A stretch of DNA of 64,000 nucleotides, from positions 6,504,058 to 6,568,057 of the forward strand of contig NC_035168.2 of assembly GCF_001659605.2 (NCBI RefSeq), read 5' to 3'. Below the pieces are notes generated by a model. That model was not told the origin of the DNA. It saw nothing but the letters and a program-made list of their open reading frames with translations, and did no database searches. Positions 1 to 10,349 of the stretch are shown piece by piece. Each line of letters begins with the position of its first letter. The stretch's first letter is position 1. This DNA is from Manihot esculenta. Lineage: Eukaryota; Streptophyta; Magnoliopsida; Malpighiales; Euphorbiaceae. Position numbers and translations under genes: made by a program.

Positions 1-1355
1 TCATTTCAGAAGCATTATTAACAAGGTAATGCATATCTGTTTTTCTTGTGCATCTTCTTATTTATAATGTTTTATGATATGTTCTCTGTTCACATTAATC
101 TTAAACAGGGTAAAAAGTTTGCAAAACCAGAGCTTAAGTTATGCATTGAGGAGTTTGAAGAAAAGCTTAATAAGTTCCACTTGGAAAAGAAGGAGCAAGA
201 AGAGACAGCAAGAAATGCCCAAATTCATCAACAGAAGGTTGAAGATATGGAACATGTTATCAGGTCTAGAAATGAGGGTGAAGAATCTGATAATGCTGAA
301 GGTTAGTGCAGCTATCACTATGCTTTAATATTAATTTCTTTAACTTTTCACTATTTGCTTGAATTCCTTTCACTGTATCTATTTTTGCAGCTTTTGCATA
401 GCATCATTGGAAACTAATGAATTTATTTAGAAGATGTTTCTTGAGTTGCATGACCTGATTATTTCCATTTGTTTTATCTTTCCTGTCAAATCAAGGGTGA
501 GCCAGAGTTTCTGCAAAATTTTATTGTCAATAACTCAATGAGTTTCTATGATGTCATTTAATATTCTTGAGCAGAAGTTAAAATAATAACTGGAAAGGCT
601 CAAAGTGGATAAACAGCTCTTGGAGTGGACCTCATATATCCAAAATGACGAGCAAATGCCGGTCATGAAATACAACTATTTCAGTTAAAAAACCCCCCTG
701 ACCCGCATAAGTTCATAACATGAATAGATTGCAAAAACATTTGCAGATAGCACTCTTAATTTTCCATTGCATTTGACCAATTTTTGGAGCAACAGGGTGG
801 AAATCTATCATTGCTTCGAAGTTCTATTCTTTGAGAAGTTCTAGAAGTTTTAGAAATTCTATAGCAACATTTCCTACCTTGATGGTGCATGGCATTATTG
901 GTGGGTGTGCTATTGGTCCTCTAGCGAAGTGTGCTTTACAATGCAGATTTCCTTCACTGATATTTTCTTCTATTGTTGTAAGGTTACAGTATAGGTTCCT
1001 AATCTTGGTTATTGGTAAAACAGATGAAGTCATTGATCCATCCATGGAAGGGATGCCTCAATCTATGAATAAAACACCAGATACAAAACTTGATGATTCA
1101 GATGAATATTCTGGTGGTTCTAGTGAGGTGATAGAGACAGAACCAGATGGGACTGAAGTCCAATCACCAAAATTTATCACAGAAGGTAATAGAAATTCTA
1201 TGCTTCCATTATAATTCAATGCCACAATTCTTTGCTACAACATATTATCATTTGCAGGAACCTCCACATCAAGAAATAAGAAAAGCAAAATGAAAGATCA
1301 CAAAAGTGGTATTTCTGTTTCTGGTAGAAGAAATACAAGATCAAAACAAAGGTAA
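1..1355 (+). CDS. 3' exons of an unrecognised plant nuclear gene (5'-truncated by window)
   Basis: Exons inferred from splice signals and a continuous frame: up to 25 (donor AG/GTAATG), 109-301 (acceptor after TTAAACAG, donor G/GTTAGT), 1024-1185 (acceptor AACAG, donor G/GTAAT) and 1258-1355, ending in TAA at 1353-1355. Introns two and three are phase 1, and the joined frame stays open throughout. The product is very hydrophilic: a Lys/Glu-rich, probably helical stretch in 109-301, an acidic Ser/Asp/Glu segment in 1024-1185, and a basic Lys/Arg-rich C-terminus. This composition suggests a nuclear or chromatin-associated protein, but I recognise no domain and give no function. The reading frame is also open upstream of 1024, back to a possible acceptor at 795, so exon three could be longer. 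This is the only ordinary gene in the window. Exon boundaries are moderately sure; identity is unknown. Confidence 0.6.
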
Positions 1356-1508
1356 ATTTTCAATTTTCATAACATTTTTTATGTACTTGATCTCTTGCAT
1401 GTTTCTGTAAGAATTTGTTATTTATTTGTCTATGATTACAAGAAACATAACTGAATATTATTGTTTGGCATACCATTTATGGACCCAAGAAAATCTTTAA
1501 CTTTGTAG

Positions 1509-1570
1509 ATGATAATGCAGGTAGAAGAGTTAGAAAGTCTAAAGATCCATGTTTTGCTGTTCACAACTAA
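1509..1570 (+). other. possible alternative terminal exon of the same gene
   Basis: After an acceptor-like CTTTGTAG, joining exon 1024-1185 directly to 1509 keeps the phase-1 frame and encodes about 20 further residues, rich in Arg/Lys, before TAA at 1568-1570. The 1258-1351 exon also ends in a good donor (AG/GTAAAT), but joining it to 1509 gives an immediate stop. The two ends are therefore mutually exclusive: basic tail from 1258-1355, or skipped exon with tail from 1509. Inference from splice signals only. Confidence 0.35.
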
Positions 1571-3941
1571 AGAAAGTAAGAAGTTTCCTCTCACTAGGTT
1601 GTTGTAAGAAGTTTGCAAACATTTGTACCGATAAAAAAATAACCGTAACAAAATCATATATTAAAAAAATGTTCATTTTCTGAGTGGGCATCCTGTATTT
1701 AGAGCTAAGTGTATAGATATGAACTAGTGTTTACTTTCAAATTGTGGTCAAGTCTTTGAAAGCATATGTGTATGTATGATAGCTCAAACATGGCAGAGTC
1801 ATCTTAATATGTAGATTAACAAGTATATCCTATTTGCTGATGTTTTAGATGTCAGTCAATGTTCATACCTGATTACATTCACTTAGCTGTCGAGTGAGTT
1901 GAAATTGTTATGCTATGATGGATTAGATATACTGATATGCTGACTCTCAGACTCTCATGTAGTTCTATTGAAGTGGATAGACTTGTGCACTATGATCTAC
2001 ATATTTTGATCGCATGCTGTAAAACAGCCGAGTTCTAGTTGATCCAAATAACTTTTGGATCTATTTTGCCAAAATGATTAAGCCAAAATGATTAAGTAGG
2101 TTTAAGTTTAGCTATATAAACACTTACAGATTTAGTCTGGTGGTAAGTGTATCTGAGTAAATTCGAAAGGTTTTCTGTTCTAATTCTCTAATCACCTAAT
2201 CCCCATTTAAAAAAAAAAAAAAAGAAAATTTAGCTATATAAATCTTTTTAATTTTCCATCCTCTAATGATGTGAGATGTTTCAGTTTTTTGGGTAATATT
2301 CCTGGTCAATTCACCAATGTTTTTTAATGGAATTTGAATCAAATAGACTAACTTTGAATCCATCAGAGTGATGAATTAGCAAGCAAATTAGTCCAGTTTT
2401 TAAAACACTAATTAAATAATGTAAAACTTAACTTGATTTTCATTACAAATCTAAATTTAAAATAATTATATTTTGTACACATTTTATTCAATAATTTTAT
2501 TATGATTTAAATTATATATTGTGAATTAAACATATTTATAAACTTTATAAAATATAAAAATTAATATCTATATGCTTTTACAAAAGACTTAACTAATAAA
2601 AATCACAAGCTAGCTTTCTATTGAGCCTATTCATAATTCTAATATAGAATTTATTCATGACATCATTTCAAAAAAAAAAAAATTCTATTCATGAGATAAT
2701 TTATATAAATTTAAATTTAATTTTTTTATAAATAAACAATAAATATTAAGTTTGAATTTAGAAATTGAAATTAACTCGGTTTATTTAGAAAATTAGTTAA
2801 ACCAAGGTGAATTTATAAATAAGTTAGGTTAGTTACACCTCCGACCTAAATGGTTCCATTTTATTTTTTAAATCTCTAAATTTTATAGATTGGAATCGCC
2901 AATCTTATACGGGGTTGTGTGGTTTAGGTAAGATAATAATGAAGTAGGTGTGAAGAAATGAAGGTTGGGTAAGCTAAGTGGGCATACCAATTTATGTCGG
3001 AACGAAACCAAGCATGTAATGAATGAACACCATACATGTACTTTGAAATTAACCTACTCAATATTTGAATTAAAATTATAAATAATCTATTTAACACTTA
3101 AATTTCTCAAAATTTTAATAATTAAATATAAATTTATTATGTCGATAATTTTTATTTTGTTAATTATATTCTAAATTTTCATAAAATAACAAAATTATTT
3201 ACAAAATGAAAAAGCTTTAGTGGATATAGAATGTCAAAATTTTATATTTAATTTTAGATGATAAAATTTTAATTTTAAAATTTATTGTAATTGTAATTAA
3301 TTTTTAAAATTATTTATTTAATTAAATACTAAAATTTAAAATTTTACGTTTAATCATAATAATTGTAAAAAAACTTTTTATTTTATATCTAAAATCTTAA
3401 ATTTATTTTAATTATAGTCAATTTATAAAATAAGTCTGACTAAATTTAAATTATTATATATGTTATGTCAAGAATTATTTATTTACTTTTTTTAAATACT
3501 AAATAAATCTATATAAGTCGCTTTTTAGTTCTAATTATTTATATACTGGAAAAAATTTAACTCTTATTGTTCTAGTTTCTAAATTAAAATTTAAAAAATT
3601 CTTTTATTTTCCAAAATGGAAGATTTTTGCTATAATTATGTTTAAATATAAAGTTTTAGTCTTTTATTTTTAATAGACCAATAAAAAAGAAATTAAAATT
3701 GACAATGTGAATAATTTGTATTTAATTTTTAAAATTTTAATAATTAAGTTTATAAATAAATTATATTAATTTATATTGATAATACATAAATAAAATAATA
3801 ATCTCTATTACATTTAGAGTTGGAGGTACTAAAACGTAGGATATACGGTTCCGGTTCCGTGACATTTGTTTGCAGGAATTGAAAGTAAAATCGAAAGTCA
3901 GTTAATTTTTTTTTAAATCATAAATATAATTAAATTTCGAT
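1571..3941. other. AT-rich intergenic DNA, no gene seen
   Basis: Mostly A/T with short poly-A runs (for example near 2208 and 2672). There is no open frame of note, no element ends, and no clear repeat partner elsewhere in the window. A less AT-rich patch at about 2840-3030 does not encode anything I can recognise. Confidence 0.6.
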
Positions 3942-6900
3942 ACAGTTTTGATATTATTTTATATTTTTCAGTATAATTTTAATATTATTTTATATTTTTT
4001 ATTCTAATTTGATTCTAATATTACTTTTTATTTCGATTTTAATTTTAATACGATTATTAATTTTTATAATAAAATTTAAATTTTAACAAATACTAATAAT
4101 ATAATATTAATATTATTTATATTAAATTGACAAATCTCACATTTCAACTTTAAAATAATATTAAATATTTATAATATTATATAATTTTAGATAAAATTAT
4201 GTAATATCTAAAATTATATTGTTTGACTGAATAGTATTTTTTAAAATAGTTATAATTATTTTAATTTAATTTATTTTTAATTTTATTAAATTATATTTTA
4301 TTAATATATAATTTAATTAATATATATATATAAAAGATAATAATAATTATGAATACATATATACATATATAATTGAATTTAATAATTTATATTCTATTAA
4401 TATCAATTCTATTAATATGATATAATCTATTTAAATAAAATAAAATATAATTAATAAATTAAATTAGTTGAATTAAAGTTTTATAATCTTTAATAATTGA
4501 CTAATGACTAAAACATATAATAATTTTATATATACATATAGATACTAATAATAATTATAATTATAAGTATATATATAATTATCATAATAATTTATATTCT
4601 ATTAGTATAATTCTATTAATATTGAGATAGTATATATACATAATTTATTTAGATAGAATGAATTTTAATTAATTAATTAAATTATACTATTATAAATATT
4701 AAATAATTAATCAATAATTAAAAGATATAATAATTTTATATTATTATTATATACGTATATAAATAATAATAATCGTTATAAATATATTTACTTATATATA
4801 ATTATTTTAATAATTTATATTCTAATAGTATAATTTAAATAGGGGATGGACCGATTATAGCGAAATTTAAGTATTTTAATTTTAAAAATATAGGAAACGC
4901 TTTATTAATTAAGAATAAAATATAATTTATTCTAAAATTAAATAAAATTATCATAGTTGATTTATATATTAATAATAATATAAAAAAATAAATAATATTT
5001 TGAGATGATTAATTAAATATTGCAACATAATTAATTAAATAATTTGATTTAGTTATATAAGGGTAAGCTTCAATTATCAAGAAATTAATTAGCATAATGG
5101 CATGATAAAATAGAAAGACGAGTGAGATTAAGAAAGCACGGCTGAGTATTAAGTTTTTTAGGAAGAATAATAAATATAATAAATTTTAATAAAAATGTCC
5201 ATATTGCCCCTAAAATAAATTAAGGGGGAAGTAGATTGAAAATAAAATGAAAGAGATTTGAAATTTATTGTTGAACAATGAGAGTCCTGAACAATGAGAT
5301 TTGAAATAAATTTATTGTGAAAAAAATATTTACACTGTGTTGCTGCTTTCAACCAACAGTTATTTTTGTATTTATTATTTCATCTATCTCATAATTTTTA
5401 TTTATTTTATTTTTTTATAAATATTAATAAATATAATTTTTTTTATTAATTTTTCAATTATATTCATATTAAATATATTAAAATTTATTAAATATTAAGA
5501 GATATTTTATAAAAAATTTTAAAAATAAGATAAAATTAAATAAATTTATAATAGTGAATTTATATGTTATTATAATTTATAAAAGAAATTGATAATAATT
5601 TTGAAATAAAAAAATGAACAGAAATGTGATGAGACAGAAGAGAAGAAGTATGTTTTTGCTGTTCAGTGTGCTTATGTGCGTTGCTCACAAAATATGCAAA
5701 AAATAAGTAGCATTCTAGTCCAATTCACCTTCTTAATAATTTGTTGATACGTTGCGTTTTATGTTAATGAAATGAGTATAATTGTTTAACAAAACACAGG
5801 AGTGAGACTTGGGAGGCTTCAATTCATGCTTCTTCTCTTCTGCAACTTCTCTTACTGGAAAATCCTTATAAGGCCCTTCATGCAAACACCTTCACCCTAA
5901 AATGGATCAAAGGAGAATCTAGCTCTCATTCTTAACTGATAAATAATATATCCCCAAAATGAAAATTACAAAACTATTTTTTAAGTGATTCGTTACTATT
6001 TATTTTTAGATAAATAATATTAATATATGTTTTCAGAATATCTCCCATTTTAATGTGTATTTTTCTTTAAAATTTTAATAATGTTATAATACATTTTTCA
6101 TAATTGAAATATTAAATAATAGATTTCTTATAATCATGGTAATTAAATAATAAATTTCTCTATAATTTATTAAAAATTAATGGCAAAAAATATATATTTT
6201 TAATTTTATTATAATTACACTCTATATTTATTTTTATTAATTAAAACTTAATTTTTTAAAATTATACCGATTGTATTCCGTCATTACTTTCACGGTTAAA
6301 AATTAATGAAATTAACACATCACTTACCATATCAATGCCACATCAATATACCACATCAGTAAATTTCAAGAAAAAATTAATAATAATTTAAAATTTTAGG
6401 GTAGAATTATAATAAAATTAAAAGTATAAATTTTGTAATAATTATTTATTTTATTAATTTTTTTAAAATTCACCCTAAATATTAATATAATTTAAAAAAA
6501 TAGTGAATTAATATTATACTTAAGAGTTTAAAAAATAATTTTAAAAAAAACACCCTAATATATTATTTTATTATTTTTTATTATTTTTAATATTTTTAAA
6601 TTAAATCATGTTAAATATTATTTTAAATTATTTTTTAATACTTCATCACTAACGTATTTGATAAGATTTTTTTTTAATGATAATTTGAAAAGGAATGTTA
6701 AATAGTAAATATATCAAATAAATTTAAAAAAATCCATCCATAATGATTTTAGTCAAAATAAGTTTAAGATAAATTATTATTATTTTAAAATTATTGATAA
6801 AAATTAAAATAAAATTAAATAATAATAATAGTAATTTTTAAATATATTTAATAGTAAAAAAGGATAACTTATTTTATAAGATTCTAACTATACAAATAAT

Positions 6901-7772
6901 AATAGATATATTTGATCAGATATTAAAAAATATAGTTTAAATGATAAAAAATAAAAATATAAAAAAATTATAATAAAAATAAAGTATAAAATTTTTTTAA
7001 TGATTAATATTAAATTTTACTGATGTATTAAGGTAATATAATATTTAGGTGATAATTTTATAAATTTTTTAATGATATAAGTATTAATAAAATATTATTG
7101 AAATAATTTTAAAAAATTAAATTTTAATTTAAAAAATTTATAATAAAATTAAAAGTATATAATTTTTTTACCATCTGACTCATTTGTTAAAATTAGCTAA
7201 AAATGTTAACTTTACACGGAAGTAGGTGGAAACATCATAACTATCTACGAGAAGCCATTTAATATGACACGTGCGGAGGGCGAAAGCTTTCGTCACTGTA
7301 AATTGTATTGTCCGCATCATTTGTCGGCGTCACCTAAGACCCCAACAACCAACGGTTTACTCCTAAAAGGGGCTCAACTTTTCTTAATTGACAAAATTAT
7401 TAAATGAAAAAAACAAAATATGACAGCCTTTTTTAGAACTTATTAGTTTTAATTGAGATGCTTTTCACGTGAATTTAATTTATTTATTTATATATTTATA
7501 TTATAAATTTAAATTATAATAAAAAATAAAAATTTATTATTTAATTTTTAAATATTATTATTATTAATAAATTCATTTTTATATTTTTATATATTTATTA
7601 AAATATTTTTATTTTTTTCATCTGTTAACTAAATAATATTTTTTAAAGATATATAAAAAATAAAAGATAAAATTTTTAAAATTTTATTTTATTTTTAAAT
7701 AAAATCTATTATTTAATTTCTTTATACTACTATTATTAACAAATCAGTTATTATATTTTTTAAAATTTATTA
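3942..7772. repeat. AT-rich duplicated block, left copy
   Basis: Positions 3942-5345 match 60062-62500 in the same orientation, apart from insertions in the right copy. 5347-5640 and 6850-7265 match 58756-59475. 5345-6440 and 7226-7430 match 46200-47310, and 7435-7772 matches 54472-54805. The block contains an exon fragment (5800-5935) and a GC-richer promoter-like patch at 7226-7370 with an ACGTG core. It stops abruptly at 7772, where a truncated retrotransposon leader begins. No intact gene is seen. Confidence 0.7.
5800..5935 (+). pseudogene. terminal-exon fragment of an unidentified gene, copy 1
   Basis: After an acceptor-like AACACAG, one frame reads SETWEASIHASSLLQLLLL and continues to a TAA at 5933-5935, 45 codons in all. 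The stretch is far less AT-rich than its surroundings and is repeated at 46568-46675, where the same frame is kept. It looks like the last exon of a protein-coding gene carried inside the duplicated block. No upstream exons are visible in the window, so it is probably a relic. I do not recognise the parent gene. Confidence 0.45.
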
Positions 7773-7935
7773 ATGCACATGCATATAATCATGGCATTTC
7801 ACATCATCATTTAAGACAGGACTCCACATCCTATCCTAGTGGACATGATCTTTCTATTGTGCTTGACCTTCTATAACCTCTATGAGCCCGACACTCTAGG
7901 TCCGACCATATAAACCTAGAGCTCTGATGCCAATC
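7773..7935 (-). mobile_element. truncated second leader plus primer-binding site beyond A's 3' LTR
   Basis: This matches 14892-15056, the leader and primer site of element A, with scattered substitutions. The primer site here carries one change (GCTCTGATGCCA on the + strand). It can only be the start of another internal region sharing the LTR at 7936-10252, cut off at 7772/7773. The break shares a short ATTA overlap with the AT-rich flank. Confidence 0.8.
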
Positions 7936-8587
7936 TGTAACGACCCGAAAATCGGACCGCTACCGGCGCTAGGATCTAGATCGGCATAAGGCCGCCGGGA
8001 CCCGTAGCAAGCCTGACATACCTCCTGCAAACCTGTTTAATCCCATACATGATCAACAACATACATAAAAATTTGAACTTTTTTTTTTCATTCATTCATT
8101 CTCTCATACACCCAACTCAACCTGTGCATGCACTAAACATAAACATAACCATAAACATTGACCCCTCTTTGGGGATCTCATCAATGCCCCAATGGGTGAC
8201 ATAACATGTGTTGAGTTGGTTTACATAAACATCATAAAGCATCTAAGATCATGTATTAAAAAGGGATAACAACATTCTATGGTCAAGCACACCTCTAACA
8301 TCCATGAACATCATTATATTACATTTCTATACTGTGCTTATACAAAACATCTCAACATTATTCATGTCCACACTATCTATTACATAACCAAGACTTCATT
8401 ACTCATGCTGACCTCCTGGTCTACTCTGTACCTGCAAACCTGGGGGTTAAGGGAGAGGGGTGAGCTATAAAGCCCAGTGAGCAGAATAATAAAACATTTA
8501 AAACATATGATAACATGGAATGCATCACATCACAATCATATCACATCAAGGATGAATTTGTCACCAATAGTCCTCTACATGGTCCAA

Positions 8588-8745
8588 TTGTGCCAGGGGC
8601 GTAGAATGGGCCTCACTGGTCTTTCTCTTACATAACATAACATAACATAACATTCCGACTGTGCCAGGGGCGTAGAATGGGTCTCACTGGTCTTTCTCTT
8701 ACATGGTGCCAGGGGCATAGAATGGGCCTCACTGGTCTTCCGTAC
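8588..8745 (-). repeat. mid-LTR degenerate tandem repeat
   Basis: Three units built around GTGCCAGGGGCGTAGAATGG followed by CCTCACTGGTCTT, with a short ATAAC run between units one and two. The equivalent place in the other LTRs holds related units: 15711-15864, 30831-31006, 38491-38627 and, in element B, 24512-24663. Confidence 0.75.
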
Positions 8746-9135
8746 CGTATCATCATCATATCGTAACATACGAGGACTAAAAGATCATTCAACATTCATC
8801 CGCATCATCAACATATTATGCAATGCAACATATTCGTGAGTTCTAATGCAAACACCCTATTATATCTCATGGCATTCATGATGCGTGAATCATGCTAAAA
8901 CTGATTTATTTACTTTAAAGCATAAAGAGTTATTCCACTCACCTCTAGCTAGCTCTAACAGACACAGAAGCAGCTGAACTCACTGCTGGGGTCCTCGGTT
9001 CCTCGGGTCCGAACCTACACAGGTGGACTCAAATGAGGGACCAAACATACATGAACATGACTCTAAAATACTCCCCAAAAACCCCCTAAAAACACCTCAA
9101 AACATCCATGGAAAACATGCAAAGGAAGGCTGAAC

Positions 9136-9368
9136 AGGGCACTTTCGGCGGCAGTTTCGGCGGCCGAAAGTCAGGCAGGTTCGGTGGCACCTTCGGCGGC
9201 CGAAAGTCCCAGACAGAGACGAAACTCATGCATGTTCGGCGGCACTTTCGGTGGCTGAAACTGCCCTCCAGAGACGAAAGTCCTCTTTCGGGAGCAGGGT
9301 TCGGCAGCCGAAAGGCTTGCCTCCCAGGCAGGTTCGGCGGCCGAAAGTCCTTCGGCTGCCGAACCTGG
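9136..9368. repeat. TTCGGCGGCCGAA motif cluster in A's 3' LTR
   Basis: Repeated copies of the near-palindrome TTCGGCGGCCGAA and of half-motifs (TTCGGCGGCA, TTCGGCAGCCGAA), separated by short spacers such as CAGAGACGAAA. Strikingly GC- and CpG-rich against an AT-rich background. Confidence 0.85.
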
Positions 9369-10252
9369 TTTTTGCCAAAAGGTCAGAAACTCGGCTCTTC
9401 ATGCACAATAGCCTCCCATTCCATTCAAACATGCATAAACCTGATCTACAACATGCATACTCAAGCATACAAGCTCCTAGGGGCTTCAACTGTCTTAAAC
9501 CCCAACTACAACACATCAAGCAACCACAAACATCATACATTGCTCAAAGACTTAACATAACCCATAAAACCAACCAAAACCTAAACATGCATTTCTACCC
9601 CATAGATCAACTTAAAACTTGTTTAAAATATGCAATGAGCTCAAGATCGGCTCTTACCTCTTGAAGATCAAGAGAAAGACGACCTAAACTTGGAAACCAA
9701 AGGAAAAGAGCTCCTGTGTCTTCCAAGCTTCAAAACTTGCTCAAATGCTCAAAATCTTCAAAATAAAGTGAAAACTCATGAAAATCTCGAAAGATCTGAA
9801 GGAAGAACTCAAAAATTGGTGAGGGACGGCGGAGAGCTCACCTTGGTCGAAAATGGGGAGAAAAGCTCGCCCATTTCGGCTAAGGGACTCCTTTATAGAT
9901 GGCTGGCCAGGCCACATTCAGGAGCCGAATGTGCCTCCGCATGCATGCCATATTCGGCGGCCGAATATAGGGTTCGGCGGCCGAACCTGGTTTCCCTCAC
10001 TTATGCCTTCGGAGGCCTAAGGCACACCCGAACACATGCATGTTCGGCGGCCGAACTTGAGGTTCGGCGGCCGAACCTGCATCTTCCTCCAAGGCTGTTT
10101 TCATTTAAAATTCAACTTCCTTTTCACTTAAAATCATAAAATACATTAAAACATTTTATAACAACATGGTTTTTCCTTTCTAGATGGTTCCGACATCCGA
10201 GATCCCACCGGACGGTAGGGATTCCGATACCGGAGTCTAGTCGGGTATTACA

Positions 10253-10266
10253 TTCTTCCCCTCTTA
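10253..10266 (-). promoter_or_regulatory. Element A polypurine tract
   Basis: The minus strand reads CTTAAGAGGGGAAGAA directly before the LTR terminus TGTAATA, the expected plus-strand DNA primer site of an LTR retrotransposon. Confidence 0.8.
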
Positions 10267-10349
10267 AGCACATTCGTCCCCGAATGTTCACCAAACAAAC
10301 ACAAGCATGGCATACACATAACATACATACTAAGCACATAAAACTTACC

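Larger units (their letters stand above)
7936..10252 (-). repeat. Element A 3' LTR (2,317 bp)
   Basis: On the + strand it starts TGTAACGACCC and ends GGGTATTACA, and it matches 15057-17404 nearly end to end. It carries a mid-LTR tandem repeat (about 8588-8745), a TTCGGCGGCCGAA-motif cluster (9136-9368), further motif copies near 9955-10080, and a TATA-like box on the minus strand at about 9889-9897. No gene is present; open frames here are by-products of the GC-rich repeats. Confidence 0.9.

Noticed and set aside
831..1023. Upstream extension of the open frame before exon 1024
   Set aside because: It could be exon, but the peptide looks like chance reading of intron sequence and a good acceptor lies at 1021-1023. 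Kept only as a caveat in the gene entry.
9108..9664. Open frames of 100-180 codons on both strands in the LTR motif clusters (also near 16271, 23739, 31257, 38877, 40951)
   Set aside because: They read through TTCGGCGGCCGAA repeats in several frames at once, give Gly/Arg/Ala-rich repeats such as FGGRKS, and lie inside LTRs. GC-rich repeats lack stops by composition.
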